Origin: Cylindrotheca closterium
Taxonomy: Eukaryota > Bacillariophyta > Bacillariophyceae > Bacillariales > Bacillariaceae
DNA length: 64,000 nt
Assembly (NCBI GenBank): GCA_933822405.4
Contig: CAKOGP040002291.1
Location: 1-64,000 of the forward strand
Reading direction: 5' to 3'
Position numbers and translations under genes: made by a program. The notes below the pieces were generated by a model. It was not told the DNA's origin and did not search any database. It was given only the letters and a program-made list of their open reading frames with translations. Shown here one piece after another: positions 38,427 to 48,628 of the stretch (the stretch's first letter is position 1; each line of letters opens with the position of its first letter).

Positions 38427-39913
38427 ATGAGTTCGAACGATTTGGAAGGAGACGATATCTGGGGAGATGGAGGCAACGAAGAAGCCAAAGAAGAGACTAA
38501 AGAAGAAGCCCCACAGGAGGAAGACGTCGAAGATGATGAAACTAGACACATGACTGTTGGGGAATTGAGACAACGCATGCACTTGATTCAAAATGACATT
38601 CGAGTGATGAAGTCGGATGTTCAGAGAATCACGCACGACAGTCGTTCCCAACGAGAGAGAATTCGTGAGAATCAAGAAAAGGTCAAGCTGAATAAGCAAC
38701 TTCCCTACCTTGTGGCAAACGTTGTTGAGATTTTGGAGCCTGATGCGGAAGATGGTATGTTTTGCATGGCGTTTTAGTCTTTTTCTGAATTGCTATATAT
38801 GGTTGGAACTCACACATTACGCGCAATTCCTTTTAACTTGATTTTACTTTCTATCTTCGTCGTCATCAAGGCATGGAAGTAGAAGACAACGAAGCTGGAG
38901 GATCCGCGGATGCAGATGCCGAACGCAAGACTCGATCAGCTGTCGTTCGAACATCCACCAGACAAACCATCTTTCTGCCACTTCCTGGTCTGGTCGATCC
39001 TGACGAACTCAAGCCCAGTGACTTGGTCGGCACCAACAAGGACTCTTATCTCATTCTAGAAAAGCTCCCTGCTGAATTTGATTCGCGGGTACAAGCCATG
39101 GAGGTTGATGAAAAACCCTCTGAAGAATACTCGGACATTGGAGGAGCCGATCAACAAATTCAAGAATTGATTGAAGCTGTCGTTCTTCCAATGACCCACA
39201 AGGATATGTTTGATGCTATTGGAATCCGTCCTCCCAAGGGTGTCTTGCTCCATGGACCTCCCGGAACTGGAAAGACTCTTTTGGCCAGAGCCTGTGCCAA
39301 CCAAACTAATGCCATTTTCCTCAAGCTTGCTGGACCCCAATTGGTGCAAATGTTCATTGGTGATGGAGCCAAGCTCATTCGTGATGCCTTTGAACTTGCC
39401 AAGGCAAAGATAGAAAAGGGCGTGGCCGCTGGAGCTATTCTCTTTATTGACGAAATTGATGCCATTGGTACCAAGCGTTTTGGGGGTGATCAATCGGGAG
39501 ATCGTGAAGTCCAGCGAACAATGTTGGAACTCCTGAGTCAATTGGATGGTTTCTCATCCAATGAGATGATCAAGGTCATTGCTGCCACAAACAGACCCGA
39601 TGTTTTGGATCCTGCGCTATTGCGATCAGGTCGACTGGACCGAAAGATCGAATTGCCACATCCCAACGAAGATGCCCGTGCAAGGATTATGAAAATTCAC
39701 TCCAAGAAGATGACTGTCAGCAGTGAAGTTGTCTATGAAGAATTGGCTCGAAGTTGTGACGACTTTAATGGTGCCCAATTGAAGGCTGTCTGTGTGGAAG
39801 CCGGTATGTTGGCCCTTCGACGGGAGATGCCTGAAATTATGCACGAGGATTTTGTGGAAGCAATCACTGTAGTTTCAGCCAAGAAGAAGGGAAGTCTAGA
39901 TTACTTTGCTTAA
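38427..39913 (+). CDS. RPT5: 26S proteasome regulatory ATPase subunit RPT5
   Basis: Two exons, 38427-38754 and 38871-39913 (116-bp intron), 456 aa. The acidic N-terminus is followed by the coiled coil of Rpt subunits (about 50-95), an OB-type segment, and the AAA+ domain. That domain holds Walker A GPPGTGKT (about 238-245), Walker [15 protein letters not shown] (about 297-310), [28 protein letters not shown] with the sensor and arginine-finger region, and a C-terminus ending [10 protein letters not shown]. The last three residues are the HbYX-type motif that opens the 20S gate, and the KK..LDYFA tail identifies RPT5 (PSMC3/6A) among the six subunits. It unfolds ubiquitinated substrates with ATP. 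Confidence 0.96.
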
Positions 39914-40181
39914 AAAATGATAAAAGGAAACACTTTCGACATAGCATCATTTCTTAATAATTATCATAGAATTCTGGTTCTTTCCTTTCAACGTGACAAG
40001 GTTTTGAATTAAAATCAACAGAAACTAGTAAAAATAGATACCATGACTAATGCACAGAATGGTGAAACAAAATAGAGCGAAGTATAGATATATTAGGATC
40101 CCCTCTAGAGTACAGTTAAGTTCTAAAAAAGTAGAATTTCTTATTCCTTTCAACCTGACAAGATTTCAGCCGACAGAAACT

Positions 40182-41849
40182 TCAAAGGAATACCATGCCT
40201 GCTGGTGCATCGACAAGAGGCCCGTCAAGCTCATCGGAAATTCTACGCATCGCCACTGCTGGAGGTGAATCCATTTCACTCCCACCAGCAAATTTCCCAG
40301 CTCGCCTCCCATTTGTCGGTACCACCTCCTGCACCGTCTCTATAGATTCGGCCTGTGCAGGTACGACTATTTTCCGTCCCTCGGAATGATTATGAGGGGA
40401 AAGTGTTGGAATCTGTGAGAGACCTCCAATAGTAGATACTGAAGAAGAAGCAGTGTCCTGACGCAGAACCATCCTTGGCGCGGCCACATTCGGGACGGGG
40501 CTGTGCTCGGATAACTCGCCGAATCCAGTAGGAAGAGGTATCGACGATAGCCTGAAAGAGGTATCCGATACTCTTGTGTCTCCACCAATCCCAGGCAGCA
40601 TGGTCCTCTTCGTTCGCCCAGAAACAGACTTGCGAGGAGGACCAACAGGTGAAAGTGCAGGAGTCTGCGAGAGGCCTTCACTGGAGAGAGAACTTGGTGG
40701 AGTCTGCGAGAGCCCTCGACTGGAGAGAGAATTTGAAGTTCGACGCTGGGCCATTCTTGGGGGCAAATCCTGCACGTGATCACTGTTTTCATAGACGGAG
40801 GAAGTATCGGACTCTTGTCGCGACGCCACCGCGGGAGGTGCATCGTCTATGATTTCTGCGTTTCCCGTACTCGACTCCCTTTCATCCGAGCTCCATCGTT
40901 GTTGCATTTGTGGCTTTTTGGGTCGGATAGTGGGTTCTAGAACATCTAAATTTCTGCCCGCGATATGTTCTTGTTCTTTCAGAATTTCTGCCACAGAACG
41001 TCCACCGATAATAACTCCTACTTCCTCAGTAGCCGCAGTAGAAAAGCTTGCTCCAGTATTGAATGAGCTAAAACTACCTGCTGAAACATCTTCTTCCACG
41101 ATGCCTCCCAAGCCTGGCATAATGGAACTGTGTCCACTCCGATCCATGCTGTAATCTGCCAAGCTTGGCATGCTACTGGTGCTTCCCATTGCACTGAATT
41201 CAGATAAGCTCGGCAAAGTAGCTGTGCTCCCATTCCCACTCCCACCCGACACTCTAGGGCCCCTGTTTGTACCTTGGGCTTGATAAATGTTTGTAGGTGG
41301 CTCGAGAAGCTGGCCCAAATCACCCATACTTTCAATAATATCCCCGCTGATACCAAGAGTACTCTGGGATGACTTGGAGAAGGCATGGCTTGATATTGAG
41401 CAAGAGAATGAATCAAACTGCGAATTGTATGAAATGTCATTGGATGATAAGCTGTACCTCTCATTGCTACCACCAAGGCTGTCCATTGATTGGAACTGTT
41501 CTGGCACGTGTTTTGCATTCAAAGACCCACTTCGTTTTCCTGATGATGAAGACGATGAAGCCGAAAAGATGCTCCGATCAGAGTCGTCTATTGTACTCAT
41601 TATGCTCATTGCACTTAGCCGTTTGAGAGCATCAGTGTCGATGCCGTCGAAAGACCTGACGGAAGCTGACAGGTCTTCGATGTCATCGCTTTCATCTCGC
41701 TCTGTCACTGGCTTGAGTTTACTTTGGTGCGAGTTGTTACGGGCTGGGATTCGGCTATGTGCTGGTGGCCGAGGTCGGACTCTACTGGCTGCACTTTGCA
41801 GCTCTTTTTGAGCAACTTCGCCTTCGATAATTTCTACAACATCAGTCAT
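40182..41849 (-). CDS. Ser/Pro-rich low-complexity protein, unknown
   Basis: 555 aa, single exon, from the ATG at 41849 (MTDVVEIIEGEVAQ). The whole chain is low-complexity and predicted disordered, rich in Ser, Thr and Pro. Repeated short phrases occur: STMPSLADYS/ATLPSLSEFS, SLSSRGLSQTP/SLSSEGLSQTP/TIGGLSQIP, and VASRQESDTSSV/MVLRQDTASSS. The recurring SLSxxGLSQTP..LSP units look like a kinase or docking-motif array. The C-terminus ends DELDGPLVDAPAGMVFL. A longer upstream frame lacks a convincing start. No domain recognised; probably a phosphorylated regulatory or scaffold protein, as inference only. Confidence 0.68.
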   Translation of the reverse strand: MTDVVEIIEGEVAQKELQSAASRVRPRPPAHSRIPARNNSHQSKLKPVTERDESDDIEDLSASVRSFDGIDTDALKRLSAMSIMSTIDDSDRSIFSASSSSSSGKRSGSLNAKHVPEQFQSMDSLGGSNERYSLSSNDISYNSQFDSFSCSISSHAFSKSSQSTLGISGDIIESMGDLGQLLEPPTNIYQAQGTNRGPRVSGGSGNGSTATLPSLSEFSAMGSTSSMPSLADYSMDRSGHSSIMPGLGGIVEEDVSAGSFSSFNTGASFSTAATEEVGVIIGGRSVAEILKEQEHIAGRNLDVLEPTIRPKKPQMQQRWSSDERESSTGNAEIIDDAPPAVASRQESDTSSVYENSDHVQDLPPRMAQRRTSNSLSSRGLSQTPPSSLSSEGLSQTPALSPVGPPRKSVSGRTKRTMLPGIGGDTRVSDTSFRLSSIPLPTGFGELSEHSPVPNVAAPRMVLRQDTASSSVSTIGGLSQIPTLSPHNHSEGRKIVVPAQAESIETVQEVVPTNGRRAGKFAGGSEMDSPPAVAMRRISDELDGPLVDAPAGMVFL

Positions 41850-42400
41850 GGTGATAACAATAAGAAAGATCTGGCTTCTGGCTGTGTCCTTGTGGGAGCG
41901 AGATCGAGTTTTAGTGGTTGCGTCAGCTGTGCTTGCTTGCTTGCGCTGTGAAGGGGATACTAATTCTCGTAGGGCTCTTAGACTTCTTACGTACACAGTG
42001 TTATCATTTAACAGGAAGTGGCTGAAAATGACCACCCAAACGAATCTCACAAGAAACTCGGGGTCACAAAATAAATACCGGTACATACAGTACCATGTAC
42101 TGTGGTAGGTCTGCAAAAAGTGAAAGTTATTTCATTCACGCCGTCAACAAAAGTGCCTATTGTATTGTAGAAACAAACATTAAGCTTTCAAGACAGTTTC
42201 CAATAGGTTCCGTGTAGGGAAAGCTTGGCTATAAAGGATCATTCACCTTCTCGACAATACGTGTCAAATGACCTGAAATTCACCATGCACACTGTGGAAA
42301 GTCGAGTACTACTATAGTGGTAGCTACCCTCAAGATCTTTTCTGATGGGTACGCTGGTGGAGAGATGATGCATATAACGCAGGTTGAATGGTCGCTAAGA
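41850..42400. other. Intergenic with CCGGTAC/GTACATG palindromic stretch
   Basis: 551 bp. ATACCGGTACATACAGTACC followed by ATGTACTG at about 42076-42102 is a self-complementary cluster. No gene seen. Confidence 0.4.
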
Positions 42401-44200
42401 TTATTCTTCCAATTCTCTCATCCCATTTTGTGGTAAGGGATCTCGCAATGTCAAATAGGCTGCCATGCCAAAGAACGGAACAAATTTGCAAATCTTCCCA
42501 AGCAGAGCATCGGGATCCATATTTCTTCGCTTTAAATCGTCATCTACCAGCCAGCCTTGGAAAGCGGCAAAGATTGCCAAGTCCACCAAGAAACTTGATC
42601 CGACACGATCAATGCTGAGTAGATCAAGGAAGCTTTGAAGGCGAGTGTCCCATCCAAAGTCTTGGATTCTGGCAAACAAGGCCCAAAAGATGGCACCAGT
42701 TCCAACGCCTCCCATTGCAATGCCCAGAATCGGGCTTTCGGTGGCTTTGGCTACAATGGAAAGGTCTTCTTGGTACACCAATGGTGACTCCTCTTCGTTA
42801 CTTCGTGTTGCCAAGAAGGGTAGCAAGAAAGCAGACGTCAAGAATTGCATGCCAATCACAATGGGCAACATTGGAAGAGGATTTGGTTTTTCTTTGCGTT
42901 CGTCACTCAAGAAGCCAGCAAACATGGCTGCCCAGGAAAGCAAGAGATTGAAGACACCCTCGAGCATCGGATGGACCACTGGAGCAAATGGAAGATGCAG
43001 AATGGGACTGACAAAGAAAAAGTTTAAAGAAAGATCTCGGACTTCTTCCCAAGTTCGTTGCTCCAATGAAGTGGCCGGCAAACCGAAAAACCAATCCGAA
43101 AAGAAGACCACGTACATATAGACAAGCCATGCAGCTGCTGGGACTAGTCGAATGGGTTCCGATAGAACTTTATTGGCGAGCAATGAAACACCTCCCAACT
43201 TGAACACGGCTGGTTCGACGACATCCACGCCCGTAATGATTTTGCCTCCCTTGATGTTGTAGAACGAACAACCCCGACTAAAGGGCATTGCATCTCCATT
43301 GTTATCCACGTGCCATCGTGTCATGAACTTGTCTCCGCCATCAATGGTGTCGTCGACCTCGAATGACATTGAAGGTAGCATACATTCAGAACACGTCGTC
43401 AAGTGAGCATTGAGCTTTTCTCTGCCCATAAAAGGAGCAGGAAATTGGGTATCATCATATTTGACATGGTCTACAAAGACAGAGCACGCTCTGTCAATGT
43501 CTCGTTCGTTCCATGCTTGAAAGTATTGTTCTGGTGGTGACAAAGAACCGGATACAGCAGATGATGAGGCTGCAGTAGTTTTGATTTCTGCTGTTTTGTC
43601 TTGCGTCAAGGCAATGATTTGAGATGCACCTCGTAGAATCTTCAAATTGGTTTCACCAGATTTGGCATGCTCCCTAAACACGAATACCTCTTCTATTAGA
43701 CCAGAAGATTCACCCAGCTTGAAGAAAGCATTTCCAATTTTTCCCCTTTGTCCGTCAGTTTCCATATGAAATTGGACACCAACCTTATTTTTGTTCTTGT
43801 CCACGGCAACATCGTCAATAATGAATTTGCTAGCAACACTCGTGGGACTCGAGGCAAGACGTAGGACCTTTTCCAGTTCTTCCTTGCCTTCAAAGGGTGA
43901 CGGAAAGTCGGTATCGATGAATTTTACATCTTCCCCGACAAGCATCATGGCATCATCAATTCGTTTCTCATTGAGAGCTGCAATGAATTTCTCAGCCAAC
44001 GTATTCGCTGATGACGACAATTTGAGCAAATTCGGCAGAGGGAAAGAAGGTGCTTCAAATGGATTGGCAAAGGCATGCAATCGACGATGAGGGTGTGGTG
44101 GTGGTGTTCTTTGTAACGTCGTCCGAGACAAAGAATGCTGTCCTGTAGACGTTTGAAAGGCAAGAGCACCAGGAACAAGGCAAGCGATGGCAACCCTCAT
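42401..44200 (-). CDS. Plastid-targeted protein: two NTF2/SnoaL-like domains plus a C-terminal membrane domain
   Basis: 599 aa, single exon, ATG at 44200. The leader MRVAIACLVPGALAFQTSTG fits a plastid signal with an LAF motif. Two NTF2/SnoaL-like domains lie at about 70-190 (AEKFIAALNEKRIDDAMMLVGEDVKFIDTDFPSPFEG) and 225-335 (EQYFQAWNERDIDRACSVFVDHVKYDDTQFPAPFMG). The C-terminal half has about five to six membrane spans (about 350-375, 400-420, 425-445, 455-475, 505-530, 545-565) and ends ADYLTLRDPLPQ-like. The GWLVDDDLKRR segment near the end resembles conserved plastid/cyanobacterial membrane proteins of unknown role. The fusion is unusual; ligand-sensing coupled to a membrane function is conjecture. 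Confidence 0.8.
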   Translation of the reverse strand: MRVAIACLVPGALAFQTSTGQHSLSRTTLQRTPPPHPHRRLHAFANPFEAPSFPLPNLLKLSSSANTLAEKFIAALNEKRIDDAMMLVGEDVKFIDTDFPSPFEGKEELEKVLRLASSPTSVASKFIIDDVAVDKNKNKVGVQFHMETDGQRGKIGNAFFKLGESSGLIEEVFVFREHAKSGETNLKILRGASQIIALTQDKTAEIKTTAASSSAVSGSLSPPEQYFQAWNERDIDRACSVFVDHVKYDDTQFPAPFMGREKLNAHLTTCSECMLPSMSFEVDDTIDGGDKFMTRWHVDNNGDAMPFSRGCSFYNIKGGKIITGVDVVEPAVFKLGGVSLLANKVLSEPIRLVPAAAWLVYMYVVFFSDWFFGLPATSLEQRTWEEVRDLSLNFFFVSPILHLPFAPVVHPMLEGVFNLLLSWAAMFAGFLSDERKEKPNPLPMLPIVIGMQFLTSAFLLPFLATRSNEEESPLVYQEDLSIVAKATESPILGIAMGGVGTGAIFWALFARIQDFGWDTRLQSFLDLLSIDRVGSSFLVDLAIFAAFQGWLVDDDLKRRNMDPDALLGKICKFVPFFGMAAYLTLRDPLPQNGMRELEE

Positions 44201-45610
44201 TGTATCTGTTTGCGGGTGACACAGTAGTATAAGGTGGTCAATGGTTCTCTTCTGCTATTCATACATCATTCGCCTTGTGGAAGATGCAGAATGCACTCGA
44301 TGATGTGGATGATGATGCATGCCACATCATCGTCTTACTGAATAGTCGAAGTAGTCGACACGGGCGAGAGGACAGATACCCCGGGACGGGACAAACGACG
44401 GGTCGAGGGAATCGTACTTTTGATCATGAACCTAGCTAGCGTATCCCGCGATTGCTCATCCTTCTCAATCGCTTTGGATTTCGCAGACTCCAATTGGGCC
44501 TAAAAGAGTTTCAATGATGTAACTATCTATTCCTAGACTTCAAATTCACTCTGTCAAATACAGAGCAGTCTTTTCAAAAGGAATGAGCTGTAACTGAGCT
44601 GCAGCTCCTTCACCAACTTCTTTCACAACCTCTTTGGTACGTAGCTTTCCACTGTCCTGCTACTGTACCTTCTTTGCATACGTACTTGGGCGTTCCGATC
44701 AGTCCGTCCTACACCTGCAGTACCAGGTAACCCGTACCTGGTACCGGTAGGTAGATATCATCTGATACTGAATGATGCTTCTGTTGTGAAATGAGAGGTT
44801 TCGGCGTACTGCACCCCAGCATGATGCTCCTTGATCATGAAAGAGTTGATAGAGGCTCTAGTAGTAGACTGCCTGCTACAACGCGCCTAGTGCTATTAGT
44901 CGTGGTCTCCCTCCTAATACTAGTCGTAATAAGTGCGGTGCAAAACCACAACAAAATGTCTGCCTTTTACAACAACAACTACAGTAGCTAAAGAGGATTA
45001 GCAGTAGGACCTATTAATATGTTGCAAAGCTATAAAAAAGTACATCTTCTCAGCTGCGTCTGGTAAAGTATTGCCTTGGCACCCTGGTAAATGTCCTCTC
45101 GGCGGTGAGTTCCTGCCGGTAATATCCTGGTCCCGCCAGTTGCTACCGGCGGTACTTTCAGGTACCTGGTACCGGTATCACTGGAGCAGGTTCGTTGCTT
45201 CAGAGCCACTTATTAGTGGCGCGCGAGTGGAGTTTTCGTGGCAATAGCCGACACCACAATCGAACTGATTCAAATCGTAAAAATAGCCTCCGCCTCCGCG
45301 TGCTATTATTCTTCCGGATTCTCACCAGTGAAATATATAAAAATAGATAAATACACTTCAACTTCTGATCTTAAAAAAGTTCGGGAGTCTTTTCCAAAGC
45401 CCCTGCTCGGCGAATTGAATAACGGCATTAGGTTTACCAGGTTGTTCAATGTCTTTCGCGTTAATCAATATTTCTCCGAAACTTGTTTACGAGCCACAAA
45501 AGTTCCAACCAGTGCCGGGCAGGAAGACTGACTGTACCATTCGTGTACCAAACCCACACTTTTTGGAGATATAAATTTTATAACTCAATAGCAAGCTACT
45601 GTACGACAAC
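44201..45610. other. 1.4-kb intergenic region with palindromic CCGGTACC clusters and one candidate micro-ORF
   Basis: This separates divergent starts (44200 minus, 45611 plus). Two similar palindromic blocks, CCTGGTACCGGTA at about 44739-44751 and again at about 45165-45177, are each next to CAGGTA(C/A). A 66-codon plus-strand frame at 44791-44991 (ATG, one hydrophobic span VLLVVVSLLILVVISAV) could be a small membrane protein but has no other support. No further gene seen. Confidence 0.4.
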
Positions 45611-46444
45611 ATGGAATTTGAAATGGATTCCCCAACCAGTGACAACTTCTCCGCCCCAATCGATCAATCCGTCCTTGATCGTCTTCCAGACTTTGACGAC
45701 TTTGACGGCGATGATTCGGAATGTGATTCCGTAGCCGAATACTCCCTTTGTGAAAGTAGTGACGATGACGACTCTTTCAGTTACGAAGGCGAACTATACG
45801 ATGATGAAAGTCGTAGCTTAATGGGTGACGAAAGCAGCCTTTTTACGATTGCGGAAGAGACAGAAGAAGACTTGATGTCTATGTGCTCCTGTGATGATAG
45901 TGACATGGATTCGGACAATGGCCGCATCCAGATGCCGAGACAAGTCTCGTTGCATGCCTTCCTTGCTAAGGACGGAAGGAGAAACAGAGCTAATAGCATC
46001 GACGTGACCTACCATCCGGGTCACGATGACCTCGATCTCGACAATGAAGAATCAGAATCCACGCATGCCGAAGAGAATTTTGTGCGAAAAAGAGAATCTC
46101 TCAACAGCTTTGCAAATGCAGACAGTGATGATGATGATGATGATGACGCCAAGTCTTTCGACTCCTGCTCCACAAGCGGAAGCACTAGTTTCCAAGTGGC
46201 CAAGCGAAGGCTTCAAAAGGAATTCTCTCTCCGCAAACTAAAGGACGCTGTCCAAGCAGCTGATATTACCTCCTCCTTCCGAAAGGATGACGAAAAGACT
46301 TTCAAGTGCATGGATTCAATTGAACAAACACTCTTGCAATCGTCTGGAAGCTCGCGATCTTCTGACGGACATCAAACAGCCAAGAACAACTTGCTGAGTG
46401 CCATTTCCTCGAGCAAGGCGGCCTTGAAAATTTCCAAAGAATAA
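45611..46444 (+). CDS. Highly acidic low-complexity protein, unknown
   Basis: 277 aa, single exon, ATG at 45611. The N-terminal two thirds are Asp/Glu/Ser-rich (DRLPDFDDFDGDDSECDS, SDDDDSFSYEGELYDDES, SDDDDDDDAKSFD). Islands of conserved-looking sequence occur at about 116-130 (MPRQVSLHAFLAKDGR) and 195-225 (FQVAKRRLQKEFSLRKLKDAV), the latter a basic amphipathic helix. No signal peptide or membrane span. The acidic tracts plus basic helix would suit a nuclear or chromatin-associated regulator, but that is a guess. Confidence 0.65.
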   Translation: MEFEMDSPTSDNFSAPIDQSVLDRLPDFDDFDGDDSECDSVAEYSLCESSDDDDSFSYEGELYDDESRSLMGDESSLFTIAEETEEDLMSMCSCDDSDMDSDNGRIQMPRQVSLHAFLAKDGRRNRANSIDVTYHPGHDDLDLDNEESESTHAEENFVRKRESLNSFANADSDDDDDDDAKSFDSCSTSGSTSFQVAKRRLQKEFSLRKLKDAVQAADITSSFRKDDEKTFKCMDSIEQTLLQSSGSSRSSDGHQTAKNNLLSAISSSKAALKISKE

Positions 46445-47051
46445 ATATTGCGGTGTTGTGTTGAATTGAATCCTAGATTCATTCAATGAATAGTATCTTG
46501 TAAATTTGTTAACTATACATATGTATATGCACTCAGATCTATAGAATGCTATTTGTTTCTGAGCTTGGTTGGATATTAGTAGTCCAAAGAAGGTGTCATA
46601 AGGCTAAGACTGGAACATTAAAATAGCGTGCCCCGCCGTTGTGTCATCACCCCATGTCTCTGTGATTCATAAATGTACAGCAGTAGGCACCCTTGCCATT
46701 GGATGATTCATGAAACGTCTAGATAATACGTCAGATTGGAGCACCTCGACAATACGGTATAAGAGTGCTGAAAGATGAAAAATGCGAGTGGGGCTGCAAG
46801 ATTCAGGATTGCTGGTCGAAGTCTACTATAGTTCTTTCGATGGTCATCATCAGAATAGAAAGGTCTACCTCTAGTGATTGTTGCTATCTTCTGGCATTGT
46901 CGGTTGTACGATTGGAATAAAAAGTTCCTACACATAAAATAATTGGCTTGTTCTTTCGTCATCAAAATATGTCGTCTAATAATATGGATACAGCTGGATC
47001 TACAAGGTGTGTTCTCACCACCGGCCCCGGGTCGATGAAGAAAATTGAAGT
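46445..47051. other. Convergent intergenic region
   Basis: 607 bp between two gene 3' ends. AT-rich, no gene or repeat of note. Confidence 0.4.
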
Positions 47052-47525
47052 TTACTCATCATCCTCGTCATCCTCGTAGTCATTGGCATCGTAGATACCG
47101 GTGAAGAAAGTGGCCGACTTCTCGGCAATCGCCTTGACAATGGCGGAGCGGTGGGCCGTGATGCCGCGGTTCTTGAGAAACTCCCAGAACTTTTGAGTGT
47201 GCTCCAGGGGTTCCACTTCGATCTCGTCCCCGTGTCCAGGTCCCTTGAGCATGAGGAACTTTCCAAAGAGTTGGTAGGTGTTGGTGATTCTGTCGGGACC
47301 GTCGTCGCTCTCAGCAAGTTTCTTGACGGCAGCAGGCCCGATTCCAGGGACCTCTTTCAAGTCTCCAGTGACCTGAGAAGATCTCCAGGTGTCCATGGTG
47401 TCATCACTGACTTTAGATTTGCGTGGATCATAGCCATCAGCCTGTTGAAGTACAAGGAAGCAACGATTGGTGAGAAAATCGGCCGTCGGGTTGAAAGTTG
47501 CCACGTTTGAATAAAGACACATCAT
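47052..47525 (-). CDS. Helix-hairpin-helix protein resembling BAF
   Basis: The supported frame runs from the ATG pair at 47525 (157 aa). The core reads GDLKEVPGIGPAAVKKLAE (a helix-hairpin-helix, about 52-70), ITNTYQLFGKFLMLKG, HTQKFWEFLKNRGITAHRSAIVKAIAEKSA and an acidic tail (DANDYEDDEDDE). The order hairpin, (Q)xxGxFL(v/m)L, then WL/WEFL resembles barrier-to-autointegration factor, a DNA-bridging chromatin protein, but the resemblance is at motif level. The frame stays open upstream (RHEQFKT), and an ATG at 47598-47596 directly followed by GTACGG with an acceptor CCAG at 47550-47547 could add a first exon holding only the start codon; that 49-bp intron would be short for this window. Confidence 0.65.
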   Translation of the reverse strand: MMCLYSNVATFNPTADFLTNRCFLVLQQADGYDPRKSKVSDDTMDTWRSSQVTGDLKEVPGIGPAAVKKLAESDDGPDRITNTYQLFGKFLMLKGPGHGDEIEVEPLEHTQKFWEFLKNRGITAHRSAIVKAIAEKSATFFTGIYDANDYEDDEDDE

Positions 47526-48628
47526 GGTTTTGAACTGTTCGTGCCGCTGGAACAAAGGAAAGCTTCAATGATCACAGACAGTGGAGCCACCGTACCATTT
47601 TGAATAGTCTAATTGATATGGGGGTTGGGAATAGAAAGGATAATGAATTTACAGGAATCCGTACGGTAAGTAGATGGGTTTGTCTTGCTTGTTGTGATGT
47701 GGTTTATTTGCTCCGTCTTTTTTTCAAATCGACGGTTCGCGTGAATCAAAGTAACGGTCAGCATGTCACGAAACACGACACTAAAAAAGGCCCTCAAAAC
47801 AGTTATGTCCTACAACTTTGAACTTTGAACTTATTGGTGGAACAATATTGGACACTTTACATGATCTAAATGCAAGAGATAGATTCCGCCAATAGAAAAG
47901 TTCGAAGTGGTTTAGTTCAAACGAAATCTTGGCCTTCTGACCTCTATCGACTGCTGCTGGTCTTCGTGTTGTTGATGTCGCTCTTATTGTTCTTGTTGTT
48001 GTTGACACTACTTGTAGTACAGACATAGTACACATCATCCCCAACAAGAATGGAGTGAAATCATTTTTCCTTTTCAGGTATTGCATGGCAAGTGATTGCC
48101 AAGATCAACGTGAAACAAAACCAGGAAAAAGAGATCTTTGCAACCTTTTGTCTCATGAGAATCTTGGCAAGCTGGAAGCTTCCTATCAAGCACAACAAGT
48201 GCTGTAATCTCTAATTGTAAATAGTGATTCTTTTGCATCCTATCTTTCTTCTTCTTGTATCTTCTTCGACTTGATCTATTCGTAGAAAATCTCTTCATCA
48301 GGAAAATATTTGACCATCCTTCCCAGCTTTCCGCAAAGTGCGTTGCTGAAGGAAGATATTGCTTCAGCCAGTTCTGTTTGCCATCGATCATTGTTAAGGC
48401 ATGCATAGCAAGACCAACGAAATACTGTACTGTACTGTAGGTATCTTTGCAATCATCACGTTGAGGATTTCATTTATCGAAAACATCTCCACGTGGAGGC
48501 AAGGAACTCAAAAAGTGTCATAACCAATCAAAAAACCCAACCATCGCGTCGCCAACAACATCATCATCATCCCCTTCTTCTTCCTCAAACGCAATAACTT
48601 TCAATACCAAACACGCACTATCAAGACA
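47526..48628. other. 1.1-kb intergenic region
   Basis: It lies between divergent starts. It holds a GTTGTT-type tract at about 47966-48004 and short frames without recognisable content. No RNA gene seen. Confidence 0.4.

Noticed and set aside
45238..45531. 97-codon frame as a gene
   Set aside because: Starts at GTG, no recognisable content, lies in a repeat-bearing spacer.
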